From contig NZ_SBIP01000002.1 in assembly GCF_004053875.1 (NCBI RefSeq), forward strand, positions 1,116,001-1,180,000: a stretch of 64,000 nt of DNA, read 5' to 3'. The translations under genes were made by a program, and so were the position numbers. The stretch is from Neorhizobium lilium (lineage in GTDB: Bacteria > Pseudomonadota > Alphaproteobacteria > Rhizobiales > Rhizobiaceae). Of the stretch, positions 45,132-53,993 are shown piece by piece (position 1 is the first letter of the stretch; the number at the start of each line of letters is the position of its first letter). Below the pieces are notes generated by a model that saw only the letters and a list, made by a program, of their open reading frames with translations, did no database searches and was not told the origin of the DNA.

Positions 45132-46031
45132 CTACGCCTCCCAGTATGGTGGGTCTCCGAACGTCTTCCTTAAATGATCGGCGATGGCGCGGAGCTTTGC
45201 GGAAGCGTTGCGCCCCTGCGGATGGGCCATATAGATGAATTCAAGCTCGGGTTCCTGATCCATTTCAACAACCTGCAGCAACCCATCCTTGATCGGCTGT
45301 CCGGCAATGAAGGCGGGAAGAAGCGTCAGGCCGAGACCGGCGATGGCGGCATCGCGCAGCATGTCGCCATTGTTCACGACCAGCGCCGGCTTCGCGCGAA
45401 CGAGGACGGGGCCGGCCTCCGTCTGGAAGCGCCAGTCTGACACGCCGCGGTTGGCATAGAAGATGCCGCGATGGCTGCCGAGATCTTCGAGCGTTTTGGG
45501 CGCACCATGCCGTTCCAGATAATCCGCCGACGCGACCAGCATCCGGCGGCTCGATGCCAGCTTCCAGGCGATGAGGCGCGTATCGGCAATCGCGCCGTGC
45601 CTGATCACGGCATCATACCCATCCGCCAAGGCATCCACGCGGCGATCGTCGATCTCCAGGGTGAGTTTCAATTCCGGATGCCGGCTTAGAAATGGATAGA
45701 GAGCCGGCCCAAGATGCAGCCGGCTGAAGGTGACGGGTGCCGCGATGCGAACAGGACCCGCAAGGGTTCCGCGTCGTTCCGAAATATCCGCCACGGCATC
45801 CTCGATCTCCGAGACGATCCGCCGGGCGCGCTCCAGAAAGGCAGCGCCGTCTTCGGTCAAGGTCAGCTTTCTCGTCGTCCGGTGGAGGAGGACGACGCCC
45901 AGCGATTTCTCCAGCTCCGCCAGCCTGTCGCTGACCAGCGATTTCGACAGCCGCAGCCGTTTGGCAGCCGCGACGATTGATCCGCTTTCGACGATTGCAA
46001 CGAAAGCGGACATGGCTTCGGTTTTGATCAC
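45132..46031 (-). CDS. LysR-family transcriptional regulator
   Basis: 299 residues from a GTG at 46031 (MIKTEAMSAFVAIVESGSIV), a typical LysR opening; a downstream ATG would cut into the first helix. Winged helix-turn-helix (IVAAAKRLRLSKSLVSDRLAELEKSLG) and a C-terminal effector domain are complete. It is divergent from the SDR gene, which it probably controls through the shared 121-base gap. The effector is unknown. Confidence 0.92.
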   Translation of the reverse strand: MIKTEAMSAFVAIVESGSIVAAAKRLRLSKSLVSDRLAELEKSLGVVLLHRTTRKLTLTEDGAAFLERARRIVSEIEDAVADISERRGTLAGPVRIAAPVTFSRLHLGPALYPFLSRHPELKLTLEIDDRRVDALADGYDAVIRHGAIADTRLIAWKLASSRRMLVASADYLERHGAPKTLEDLGSHRGIFYANRGVSDWRFQTEAGPVLVRAKPALVVNNGDMLRDAAIAGLGLTLLPAFIAGQPIKDGLLQVVEMDQEPELEFIYMAHPQGRNASAKLRAIADHLRKTFGDPPYWEA

Positions 46032-46063
46032 TGTTCGGCTTTTCCGGACGGCAGTTCCATGGA

Positions 46064-46080
46064 TTGCAAGCTAATCGCAA
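46064..46080. promoter_or_regulatory. Candidate LysR box between LysR and SDR genes
   Basis: TTGC-N9-GCAA (46064-46080) contains the T-N11-A core of LysR sites and lies in the divergent gap, near the LysR start. No sigma-70 boxes could be assigned. Confidence 0.45.
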
Positions 46081-46152
46081 GTCTTGCGAAATGCCATCTT
46101 GCTGTCAACGCAACGGAGGCATCGGTTCCTCCATGGTCAGGAGATCAGGACA

Positions 46153-46917
46153 ATGGGAAGATTGACAGGCAAGGTCGCCATCGTAACCGGCGCAAGCTCG
46201 GGTATCGGCCGGGTCACGGCAAAGCTGTTCGCTGAGGAAGGCGCAAAGCTGGTGGTCGGAGCCCGTCGCCAGGTGGAGCTGGATGCACTGGTCGCGGAGA
46301 TTGAATCGGCCGGCGGCACAGCCACTGCCGTCGCCGGCGACGTCCGCTCGGAAGACTATCACAAGCTTCTGGTCGCCACCGCCGTCGAACGCTTCGGCAA
46401 GCTCGACATTGCCTTCAACAACGCCGGCACGCTGGGCGAAGGCGGCCCCAGCACGGGCGTGTCCGAGGCGGGATTCGCGGACACGGTCGCCATCAACCTC
46501 ACGGCTTCCTTCCTGGCCGCCAAGCATCAGATACCGGCCATGCAGGCCAATGGCGGTGGCTCGATCGTCTTCACCTCCACATTCGTCGGATACACCGTCG
46601 GCTTTCCCGGAACCGCCGCCTATGCCGCCAGCAAGTCGGGGCTGATCGGGCTCACGCAGGTGCTGGCCGCGGAATACGGGCCGGAAAATATCCGGGTCAA
46701 TTCCGTCCTTCCCGGCGCCGTCGATACGGACATGTACCGGGAACACAATGATACCGAGGAAAAGCAGGGCTTCATCACGGCGCTTCATGCCTTGAAGCGT
46801 ATCGGCAAGGCGGAAGAGATCGCCCGCGCCGTCCTCTACCTCGCCTCGGACGACGCAAGCTTCGTGACCGGCACCGCATCCCTCGTGGATGGCGGCCTGT
46901 CCATCACCCGCACCTGA
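46153..46917 (+). CDS. Short-chain dehydrogenase/reductase
   Basis: 254 residues from the ATG at 46153; upstream in-frame codons are in the divergent control region. Classical SDR features: TGASSGIGRV nucleotide-binding motif (residues 13-22), NNAG, active-site Ser near TSTFVG, Tyr-x3-Lys in YAASK, and a conserved VDGGLS at the C-terminus. NADP preference is hinted by Arg residues after the second strand (GARRQ). The substrate is unknown. Its stop lies in the first unit of a 16-bp tandem duplication. Confidence 0.92.
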   Translation: MGRLTGKVAIVTGASSGIGRVTAKLFAEEGAKLVVGARRQVELDALVAEIESAGGTATAVAGDVRSEDYHKLLVATAVERFGKLDIAFNNAGTLGEGGPSTGVSEAGFADTVAINLTASFLAAKHQIPAMQANGGGSIVFTSTFVGYTVGFPGTAAYAASKSGLIGLTQVLAAEYGPENIRVNSVLPGAVDTDMYREHNDTEEKQGFITALHALKRIGKAEEIARAVLYLASDDASFVTGTASLVDGGLSITRT

Positions 46918-46944
46918 CTTGTTCGGAGCCTGACTTGTTCGGAG
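46913..46944 (+). repeat. Perfect 16-bp tandem duplication at the SDR stop
   Basis: CCTGACTTGTTCGGAG occurs twice back to back (46913-46928, 46929-46944). The first unit contains the SDR stop codon. A recent slippage-type duplication; no function is evident. Confidence 0.9.
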
Positions 46945-46974
46945 AATGGCTGGCTCTTGTTGCCGGCCATTCCT

Positions 46975-47907
46975 CTACCAGCCGACCACGTCCTGCTGGA
47001 ACCGGCCCACTTCCTCGATCAGCCAGGACCGGAAGGCCGCGACCGGCCGGAACTGCACCTTGCTCAAGGGTGCGACCGCGTAATAGGCGCTCGGGCTGCG
47101 GACATGGTGCGGATAGGCCTCGACGATCTGGCCCTCCGCCATTTCGGAATCGATCAGGAAGAGCGGCATCAGCGCGACGCCCAGCCCGGCAATGCAGGCT
47201 TGAGCGACGCTGCCGAACTGCTCGAAGCGCATGCCCTGCGCTGGCGTTTCGCCAATGCCGAGGCTCTCGAACCAATGGCTCCAGGCGCCCGGCCGCGAGG
47301 CCATGTGTAGGAGCGGCAGCCGCAACAGGTCGCGCGGCTCGCCAATCGGATGGGCGGCCAGAAAGGCCGGCGAGCAGACCGGCGCCACCATTTCCTCCAT
47401 CAGGAACGTGCATTCGGCGCCGGGCCATTGCGGCCCCTTCTCGCCCATCGGTCCGATATGGATCGCCATGTCGACCCCGTCCCGGTCGAAATCGAACATG
47501 CCGATGCGGGTGACGAAATTGAGCGTGATTTCCGGATGGCGCGCCACGAAAGCGGGGATGCGCGGCATCAGCCAGCGGGTGCCGAAGGTCGGTAGGATGG
47601 CGAGCGTCAGCTGGTCGCTATGCCGTTTGGTCATGACCTGAAGCGAGGCGGAGCGGATCAGCGCCAACGCATGGGCCACCGTCCGGGCATAGTCCTCGCC
47701 GGCCGCCGTCAGCTTCACGCCGCGGCTCGTCCGGTCGAACAGGAACACGCCCAATTGCTCCTCGAGCCCGGAAACCTGGCGGCTGATCGCCCCTTGCGTC
47801 AGCGACAGCTCGTCTGCGGCCGCCGAAAAGCTGCCGAGCCTTGCCACGGAATCGAAAGCCGCCAGCGCCGAGGTGGAGGGAAGAAGTTTTCGTGAAAGCC
47901 CGATCAT
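46975..47907 (-). CDS. LysR-family regulator (GcvA/GcdR type) of the gcdH gene
   Basis: 310 residues from the ATG at 47907 (MIGLSRKLLPSTSALAAFDS), the usual GcvA-subgroup start; a longer frame to 48000 overlaps the control region. Helix-turn-helix SFSAAADELSLTQGAISRQVSGLEEQLG, followed by an effector domain. LysR genes divergent from glutaryl-CoA dehydrogenase act as activators (GcdR of Pseudomonas). The same arrangement holds here with a 96-base gap, which contains TGACTATAGATCA near 47914, a T-N11-A candidate box. Confidence 0.9.
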   Translation of the reverse strand: MIGLSRKLLPSTSALAAFDSVARLGSFSAAADELSLTQGAISRQVSGLEEQLGVFLFDRTSRGVKLTAAGEDYARTVAHALALIRSASLQVMTKRHSDQLTLAILPTFGTRWLMPRIPAFVARHPEITLNFVTRIGMFDFDRDGVDMAIHIGPMGEKGPQWPGAECTFLMEEMVAPVCSPAFLAAHPIGEPRDLLRLPLLHMASRPGAWSHWFESLGIGETPAQGMRFEQFGSVAQACIAGLGVALMPLFLIDSEMAEGQIVEAYPHHVRSPSAYYAVAPLSKVQFRPVAAFRSWLIEEVGRFQQDVVGW

Positions 47908-48003
47908 GCCTCTATGACTATAGATCATGGCCGCGTGAGTAAACGGCGCTTGCCCTCTGCCCCGCCAGGACGATAATTTCGGGCAAACTATTGGAGGCAT
48001 AGC

Positions 48004-49179
48004 GTGGCTTTTTCCTGGAACGACCCTTTTCTGCTGGAAGACCAGCTGACCGACGAAGAGCGGATGATCCGCGATGCGGCCGCGAGCTTCGCAAAGGCTG
48101 AACTCGCTCCCCGCGTGTCGGAAGCTTATCTGGATGAAACCACGGATGCCGGCCTGTTCAAGCTGATGGGCCAGACCGGCCTGCTCGGCGTCACCCTGCC
48201 GGAGGAATATGGCGCCGCCAACGCCTCCTACGTCGCCTATGGCCTAGTCGCCCGCGAGATCGAGCGGATCGACAGCGGTTACCGCTCGATGATGAGCGTG
48301 CAGTCCTCGCTGGTGATCTATCCGATCTTCACCTACGGCTCGGACGAGCAGAAACAGAAATATCTGCCGGGCCTCGTCTCGGGCGACCTGATCGGCTGCT
48401 TCGGCCTGACCGAGCCCGATGCCGGCTCCGACCCGGGCGGCATGAAGACGCGCGCCGAAAAGATCGAGGGCGGCTACCGCCTGCGCGGCGCAAAGACCTG
48501 GATCTCCAATGCGCCGATTGCCGACGTCTTCGTCGTCTGGGCGAAGTCGGAAGCCCATAACAACGAAATCCGCGGCTTCGTGCTGGAAAAAGGCATGAAG
48601 GGTCTGTCGGCACCCAAGATCGGCGGCAAGCTGTCGCTGCGCGCCTCGATCACCGGCGAAATCGTCATGGACGGCGTCGATGTGGGCGAGGATGCGATCC
48701 TGCCCAACGTTTCCGGCCTCAAGGGTCCGTTCGGCTGCCTCAACCGCGCCCGCTACGGCATTTCCTGGGGCGTACTGGGTGCGGCGGAAGACTGCTGGTT
48801 CCGCGCCCGCCAATACGGGCTCGACCGCAAGCAGTTCGGCAAGCCGCTCGCCGGAATGCAGCTCTACCAGAAGAAGCTCGCCGACATGCAGACCGAAATC
48901 ACCCTCGGCCTCCAGGCTTCGCTGCGCGTCGGCCAGCTGATGGACCAGCACAAGATGGCACCGGAAATGATCTCCATCGTCAAGCGCAACAATTGCGGCA
49001 AGGCGCTTGATATCGCCCGTCAGGCCCGCGACATGCACGGCGGCAACGGTATCCAGATCGAATACCACGTCATGCGCCACGCGCAGAACCTCGAAACCGT
49101 CAACACCTATGAGGGTACGCACGACGTGCATGCGCTGATCCTCGGCCGCGCCCAGACGGGCATCCAGGCGTTTTTCTGA
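48004..49179 (+). CDS. gcdH: Glutaryl-CoA dehydrogenase
   Basis: 391 residues from a GTG at 48004 with GGAGG eight bases upstream. Acyl-CoA dehydrogenase fold with [19 protein letters not shown], and the active-site Glu370 in [18 protein letters not shown], the exact position used by glutaryl-CoA dehydrogenases; the WNDPF N-terminus and Arg residues for the glutaryl carboxylate also fit. It converts glutaryl-CoA to crotonyl-CoA plus CO2 in lysine, tryptophan and hydroxylysine breakdown. Transcribed divergently from its probable LysR activator. Confidence 0.95.
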   Translation: MAFSWNDPFLLEDQLTDEERMIRDAAASFAKAELAPRVSEAYLDETTDAGLFKLMGQTGLLGVTLPEEYGAANASYVAYGLVAREIERIDSGYRSMMSVQSSLVIYPIFTYGSDEQKQKYLPGLVSGDLIGCFGLTEPDAGSDPGGMKTRAEKIEGGYRLRGAKTWISNAPIADVFVVWAKSEAHNNEIRGFVLEKGMKGLSAPKIGGKLSLRASITGEIVMDGVDVGEDAILPNVSGLKGPFGCLNRARYGISWGVLGAAEDCWFRARQYGLDRKQFGKPLAGMQLYQKKLADMQTEITLGLQASLRVGQLMDQHKMAPEMISIVKRNNCGKALDIARQARDMHGGNGIQIEYHVMRHAQNLETVNTYEGTHDVHALILGRAQTGIQAFF

Positions 49180-49182
49180 TCG

Positions 49183-49201
49183 CCCGGAAACGGGAGTTTT
49201 A
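49183..49201 (+). terminator. Weak intrinsic terminator after gcdH
   Basis: CCCG-GAAA-CGGG (49183-49194) followed by AG and a five-T run. The stem is only four G-C pairs but closed by a stable GNRA loop, just after the gcdH stop. Confidence 0.4.
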
Positions 49202-49296
49202 CAACACCCAAAGCCCGACGCAGCCCTTTGCGCGGGCCGAGGATCTTGGTAGATTGTCTGCGATCGGGTGAAACAAGACCGTAGCGGAGATGTCTG

Positions 49297-49692
49297 ATGA
49301 AAGGCCATTTTCTAAGGGACTACATTCTCTTTCTGGCGCCCGCTGTGATCCTGCCGGTGGGCCTCTACCTGTTCGACAACAGTGTCCCCGGCGCCAATCT
49401 CTTCAAGATCGGCCTTTTGCTGCCCTTGGTGATGCTGGCCATGAAGGGCCTGAGCGGTTTCTTTCCCGAGGAGAACCTCAAAGAGAGGTCCATCGGCCGG
49501 ATGGTGGAATATGCGGTCCTACAGGGGGCGGTTGCCGGAGCCTTCCTGGTGGTCGTCGCCAGCCTGTCAGATCCCCAGATGCCGATAAGCCTCTCCTCGG
49601 ATCTGCGGAGGTTCGTCATCGTCATCATCTTCGTTTCGACACCCAACTTCGCCATGGCACTGCACGCGCAAAAAAAGCTGCAGGCTGAGTGA
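49297..49692 (+). CDS. Small four-helix membrane protein of unknown function
   Basis: 131 residues with about four hydrophobic segments (YILFLAPAVILPVGLYL; LFKIGLLLPLVMLAMKGL; VLQGAVAGAFLVVVASL; RRFVIVIIFVSTPNFAMAL). A charged loop EENLKERSIGRM lies between the second and third. It has a GGAG-type site near the ATG and no recognised family. It stands between gcdH and a semialdehyde dehydrogenase, which does not establish a link. Confidence 0.7.
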   Translation: MKGHFLRDYILFLAPAVILPVGLYLFDNSVPGANLFKIGLLLPLVMLAMKGLSGFFPEENLKERSIGRMVEYAVLQGAVAGAFLVVVASLSDPQMPISLSSDLRRFVIVIIFVSTPNFAMALHAQKKLQAE

Positions 49693-49881
49693 CGGAATGC
49701 CCGTTGCGCCCGGCGCGTTCAACGGACGCCCGACGAATTCGTCAATTGGCCTCATCTTCGGCGCCGGACGCGCTCACGCCGGTTGAATACGAGCGGCATT
49801 TATCCTACGTCAAATCCACCTTCCCATGCCGGCTTGGGGCCACCTGCGGCCGGTTGCCCGTTGAAAACGAAAGTGGACACC

Positions 49882-51318
49882 ATGCAGACCTATCCAGACA
49901 TAAAGCTCTTCATCAACGGCGAGTGGCGCGATGCCATCGGCGGCGAGACCATTCCTGTTTCCGACCCGGCCACCGAGGAAGTGATCGGCAAGATCGCCCA
50001 CGCCCGGAAGGCGGATCTCGATCTGGCACTGGAAGCGGCCGACAAGGGCTTCAAGATCTGGCGCGACACGTCCGCTTTCGAACGCTCCAAGCTCATGCGC
50101 AAGGCAGCCGACATTCTGCGCTCGCGCGCCGACGACATCGCCTGGCTGATGACCCGCGAACAGGGCAAGCCGCTGGCCCAGTCGAAGATGGAAACCATGG
50201 GCGCGGCCGATACGATCGACTGGTTCGCCGAGGAAGCCCGCCGCACCTACGGCCAGATCATTCCTGCCCGCTTCGGTGGCGTATCCAACATGGCGCTGAA
50301 ATTCCCGGTCGGTCCGGTCGCCGCCTTCACGCCCTGGAATTTCCCGATCAACCAGATCGTCCGCAAACTGTCGGCCGCCCTTTCCACCGGCTGCTCGATC
50401 ATCGTCAAGGCGCCCGAAGAAACGCCAGCCTCCCCGGCCGAACTGATCCGTGCCTTCGCCGATGCCGGCGTGCCGGCCGGCGTCGTCAACCTGGTCTACG
50501 GCATCCCGGCCGAAATCTCGGAATACCTCATCCCGCATCCGGTCATCCGCAAGATCTCGTTCACCGGCTCGACCCCGATCGGCAAGCATCTCGCAGCCCT
50601 TGCGGGCAAGCACATGAAGCGCGCCACGATGGAGCTCGGCGGCCACGCCCCGGCGATCATCTTCGACGATGCGGATCTGGAAAAGGCGATCGAAGTGACG
50701 GCGGCGGCAAAATTCCGCAATGCCGGCCAGGTCTGCGTGGCACCGACCCGCTTCCTTGTGCAGGAAGGCATTGCCGACCGGTTCATGGACGGCTTCGTCA
50801 AGGCGACCGAGGCCCTCAAGGTGGGCAACGGCCTGGAAGACGGCGTCACCATGGGGCCGCTTGCCAATGAACGCCGCATCCCGGCCATGGAAGACATGAT
50901 CCATGACGCGGTTTCCAAGGGCGCGGTCCTGAAGACCGGCGGCAAGCGCATCGGCAACAAGGGACACTTCTTCGAGCCGACCGTGCTGGCCGACGTTCCG
51001 ACCTCCGCCAAGATCATGAACGACGAGCCCTTCGGCCCGATCGCCATCGTCAACCGCTTCTCGCATCTCGACGACGCCATCGCCGAAGCCAACCGCCTGC
51101 CCTTCGGCCTTGCCTCCTACGCCTTCACCGGCTCGGTCAAGACGGCGCATGCGCTCGGCCGCCAGGTGGAAGCAGGCATGCTGACCATCAACCATAACGG
51201 CCTTGCTATTCCTGAAGTGCCCTTCGGCGGCGTCAAGGATTCGGGCTATGGCACGGAAGGCGGCTCGGAAGCGGTCGAAGCCTATCTCGAAACCCGCTTC
51301 GTCAGCCAGATGAACTGA
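49882..51318 (+). CDS. NAD(P)-dependent semialdehyde dehydrogenase (GabD-like)
   Basis: 478 residues from the ATG at 49882; a start 33 codons earlier lies in poorly coding sequence. Aldehyde dehydrogenase motifs: [11 protein letters not shown] (Asn153), [10 protein letters not shown] (Glu251) and AGQVCVAP (catalytic Cys285). The ARFGG and [15 protein letters not shown] ends fit the succinate/glutarate semialdehyde subgroup. With gcdH nearby, glutarate semialdehyde (lysine breakdown) is attractive, but GABA-derived succinate semialdehyde is equally possible. Confidence 0.9.
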   Translation: MQTYPDIKLFINGEWRDAIGGETIPVSDPATEEVIGKIAHARKADLDLALEAADKGFKIWRDTSAFERSKLMRKAADILRSRADDIAWLMTREQGKPLAQSKMETMGAADTIDWFAEEARRTYGQIIPARFGGVSNMALKFPVGPVAAFTPWNFPINQIVRKLSAALSTGCSIIVKAPEETPASPAELIRAFADAGVPAGVVNLVYGIPAEISEYLIPHPVIRKISFTGSTPIGKHLAALAGKHMKRATMELGGHAPAIIFDDADLEKAIEVTAAAKFRNAGQVCVAPTRFLVQEGIADRFMDGFVKATEALKVGNGLEDGVTMGPLANERRIPAMEDMIHDAVSKGAVLKTGGKRIGNKGHFFEPTVLADVPTSAKIMNDEPFGPIAIVNRFSHLDDAIAEANRLPFGLASYAFTGSVKTAHALGRQVEAGMLTINHNGLAIPEVPFGGVKDSGYGTEGGSEAVEAYLETRFVSQMN

Positions 51319-51335
51319 GACTTTGCGCGTCTACA

Positions 51336-51467
51336 GCATGTCGCGCAAAAGTGTGCAGCGGTTTTGCGATAACGACATGCAACAAAACAAAGGCTTAAAG
51401 CGTAAGGAGCGAATCTGAAAGATCGCGCCGCGCTTTAGAGCGTTTCAGGGCTAAATGGAATCGTTCT
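51336..51467. repeat. Rhizobial intergenic repeat of three hairpins
   Basis: Hairpin GCATGTCG...CGACATGC with inner CGCAAAA/TTTTGCG (51336-51380), then AAAGCG/CGCTTT (about 51397-51435), then an AGAGCGTTTCAGG element with an imperfect inverted partner (51437-51467). I recall this sequence type as widespread between rhizobial genes. Nothing else was seen in the 329-base gap 51319-51647. Confidence 0.75.
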
Positions 51468-51647
51468 GCCGGAGAGATTTTCCGTCAGGATCAAGGCTTT
51501 TGGCGAAGGGCATACCTCCCGGTACGGCCGAGACGAAAGCCGAAGATACTGGCGGAAAAGCACCCGGCCCTTCGGGTTGGCTGAAGCGGGTCATCTGCCA
51601 TGTCGAGCGGCTTGGCCGTATGCGACGGCAAAGGCATGGGCTGAGGC

Positions 51648-52169
51648 TCATGCCTTTGCCTGAGCGGCCGCCGATTGGATTGCCGCCACGACCTTCGCCA
51701 CGCTCTGTTCCACCGACAGCAGTGCCGTATCCAGCCGGATATGCGGGTCGATCCATGGCTCGTATTCCAGCATCTCGACCTCCCTCCATGTCGGCGGGGT
51801 CAAGCCCTCGACCGGGGAGAAGCGGGTTTCCACACGGTGGCGGTGTATCGCCACATCGGAGCAGACGACTTCGACCTCAAGAAAGGGAGCACTGGCATGC
51901 AATGCGACCTCCTGGAATGCGGTTCGAGTGATCTCTATTGGGTTGACTGAATCCACGATGACGACGTGACCCAGCCGAAGATTGTCGGCGGCAACACGGT
52001 ACATCGCCATATACCCCGCCGGGCCAACATCCGCTGCTAGCATTCCTGATGATCGGATTGCCTGTTCCAGGGAGTCTACCCGCAAGTACAGGGCCTTGAT
52101 CTCGCGCGCCAGGCTTTGCGCAATGGTGCTTTTCCCCGAGCCGGGCAGCTCGCCAAAGATTATCAACAT
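51648..52169 (-). CDS. P-loop kinase-like protein
   Basis: 173 residues with Walker A GELPGSGKST (about 6-15) and a lid-like region (VETRFSPVEGLTPPTWREVE). This resembles the AAA-type small-molecule kinase group found in accessory loci. The Arg/Lys pattern does not fix a substrate. It lies 48 bases downstream of another P-loop kinase on the same strand. Possible roles are nucleoside or antibiotic phosphorylation; none is shown. Confidence 0.8.
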   Translation of the reverse strand: MLIIFGELPGSGKSTIAQSLAREIKALYLRVDSLEQAIRSSGMLAADVGPAGYMAMYRVAADNLRLGHVVIVDSVNPIEITRTAFQEVALHASAPFLEVEVVCSDVAIHRHRVETRFSPVEGLTPPTWREVEMLEYEPWIDPHIRLDTALLSVEQSVAKVVAAIQSAAAQAKA

Positions 52170-52217
52170 ACCAGCCCCCTGATGCCGGTTACTCGTAGTA
52201 TTTCAGTCCGATCGGCG

Positions 52218-52769
52218 TCAGCTGGCCATTCGTTTGGACAGCGTGAAGTTCGAACTTCGTCGGCCGCCTCGCCATGAATGCAATATCTTGTCGACATTTG
52301 CATCGGTGCCATCAAGCGCATCCAGTTCTATGTCATATCTTTTACCGACATGGATGGTCCGGAAATCCTGCTCGGCGCTGCCGATCGGCCGGTTCCCTCG
52401 GGCAGCTTCCCGCTCCAGCAAAAGCTCAAGCGGGCAGTGAACTCCGACAAAAAATACATCGTGATCCGCCAGGAGCTTTGCCAGCGTCTCCAGCCACCCG
52501 GCCGTATCCAGAATATGTTCGAGGATGAGATCATTTCCTGCATCGGCATAGGCCTTCAGCGACAGGTGGAAGCCATTGAAGAAAGCCGCCCTGGCATCGG
52601 GCCAATGGAAATCGCCGCGACGGAAACGGCTCGTTGGAAGAACACCTGCATCTCTCAGATGATCGATGGAAATATGCCAGAACGGCTTTTCGATCTGCTC
52701 CTGAAGAGACCTCGCGATTGTGGATTTTCCGCTGCTCGATGCCCCGTGCAAGAATATGATCTGCGCCAT
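52218..52769 (-). CDS. Chloramphenicol phosphotransferase-like kinase
   Basis: 183 residues. Walker A GASSSGKST (about 9-17), then WHISIDHLRDAG and LILEHILD, and a lid region with REAARGNRPIGSAEQDFRTIHVG. This is the pattern of the chloramphenicol 3-O-phosphotransferase (CPT) family from Streptomyces, whose homologues in other bacteria have unknown substrates. Resistance is not implied by homology alone. Probably cotranscribed with the following P-loop gene. Confidence 0.82.
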   Translation of the reverse strand: MAQIIFLHGASSSGKSTIARSLQEQIEKPFWHISIDHLRDAGVLPTSRFRRGDFHWPDARAAFFNGFHLSLKAYADAGNDLILEHILDTAGWLETLAKLLADHDVFFVGVHCPLELLLEREAARGNRPIGSAEQDFRTIHVGKRYDIELDALDGTDANVDKILHSWRGGRRSSNFTLSKRMAS

Positions 52770-52850
52770 CTGAAGCCTCCAATATCTTGGACGGACGGCT
52801 AAATCATTGCAGTGACACTGAAATGACCGGACGGTGGCGCTTTGGCATTT

Positions 52851-53123
52851 TCATTGCTGGCCATGCAGCTTGACCATGTATTCGGCATAGGCGGCAATGA
52901 AGTGGGTGCGCGCCTCGTCCACGTCGCAGCGATGAAGAAGGGCGGCGTTGCAGGCGTCGATCGCGGTCCAGTAAGCCTGGCCTGAGCGGATGCTGAAATC
53001 GTCCTGCAGATATCGAAGGGCGGCACGCGGCCCGTGGATGCGCCTTTCGCCAGCGCCGTCGTCCCAGACGCTGACGGAATAGGACCATTCGAGCGTAAAG
53101 CCGACGGCGATGACCGAGTTCAA
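52851..53123 (-). CDS. DUF982 family protein
   Basis: 90 residues from a TTG at 53123, preferred because GAGG lies about seven bases upstream and the preceding Pro-rich stretch (to 53213) looks non-coding. The DUF982 pattern is clear: RRIHGPRAALRYLQDDF, then GQAYWTAIDACNAALLHR and a helix AAYAEYMVKLHG. The family is nearly restricted to Rhizobiales and its function is unknown. Start codon assignment is uncertain. Confidence 0.75.
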   Translation of the reverse strand: MNSVIAVGFTLEWSYSVSVWDDGAGERRIHGPRAALRYLQDDFSIRSGQAYWTAIDACNAALLHRCDVDEARTHFIAAYAEYMVKLHGQQ

Positions 53124-53234
53124 GGAGTACCTCTTATCACAGGTGGTTGGCCGGCAAACGTCTCGGTGATCGGCCCCTTCACCGGGTACAGGCGGCGGAG
53201 GATCCTGCCTCACCGAGCACAGGCGCAGATGATA

Positions 53235-53513
53235 TCAGTGGATGGTCTTGATCCCGCCTGCCGAGCTCTGCTGTTCCGATCCGGATGCCGGATGACCGGC
53301 AATCCCTGCCCCGGCAACATCGTCGTCGGCAATGCACCGATTGATCGCTTCCGCCAGTTGTTGCGGTCTGGTCATGCCCGAGTGAAAAAGCCGGATGACC
53401 AGCAGCGCGGCCAGATTTTTGCGACCGGTTGCCAGTGCCGAGGCATCCAGGACCCTGCGAAGCACGGCCAGATCGTCTGGCGTCAGTGGAGCGTCATGAG
53501 CCGGGGAAGACAT
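53235..53513 (-). CDS. Small protein of unknown function
   Basis: 92 residues from the ATG at 53513, with AGGAGG seven bases upstream; a longer frame to 53951 is rejected because that part lacks coding character. The N-terminal half has a compact helical pattern (LTPDDLAVLRRVLDASAL; RKNLAALLVIRLFHSGMTRPQQLAEAI), the C-terminus is Gly/Ser-rich. Similar short proteins occur in rhizobia by recollection. No function is proposed. Confidence 0.65.
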   Translation of the reverse strand: MSSPAHDAPLTPDDLAVLRRVLDASALATGRKNLAALLVIRLFHSGMTRPQQLAEAINRCIADDDVAGAGIAGHPASGSEQQSSAGGIKTIH

Positions 53514-53993
53514 GATGTCCTCCTTGTCTTGGGGCCAAGCGTCACCTTGAGCAGCAGCGCCCGTAAAATCGGCTACTGGAAATTGTAACATGCGCTCATA
53601 TTTGCGGAAGGTCAATGATGCGCCGGAACCGGGGACGTTTCCGACTCCGCTCAAGAAACTCACCGTATTTTTCAGGATCTTGGCACGGCTCCCTTTAGCC
53701 GATTGTCCCCACCGCCTGCGGCCGCGCCACAATCTCCCTGTCATCGGATGGGAAATCGGGTTCGCGAACCGGCCTCCTCCTCCGGCTTCGCGTCTCTGCC
53801 AAGAGGGCTCGGTTTCCGGTGATGGTCGCCATGATCGGTCGAACGGGAAATGACAGGTCCCGCAAAACCGAACGAAACGACCGGGGCAGGCAGATGATAC
53901 TCTACCACATACCACCGCATACCCTGCCTGCCCCATTCCCGTCTCAACCATGCTGGCACAGCCGGCGTGGGTTAAACTGATGTCGGCAGACGT
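53514..53993. other. Intergenic region without recognised gene
   Basis: 480 bases. A 12-bp perfect palindrome GGTTCGCGAACC lies at 53759-53770. A GGAAC (about 53629) has no CGTT at the right spacing, so it is not an EcfG promoter. No credible open frame or RNA gene was seen. Confidence 0.5.

Noticed and set aside
53235-53951. A 238-codon version of the orphan gene
   Set aside because: The upstream part has poor codon use and no ribosome-binding site; the internal ATG at 53513 has AGGAGG.
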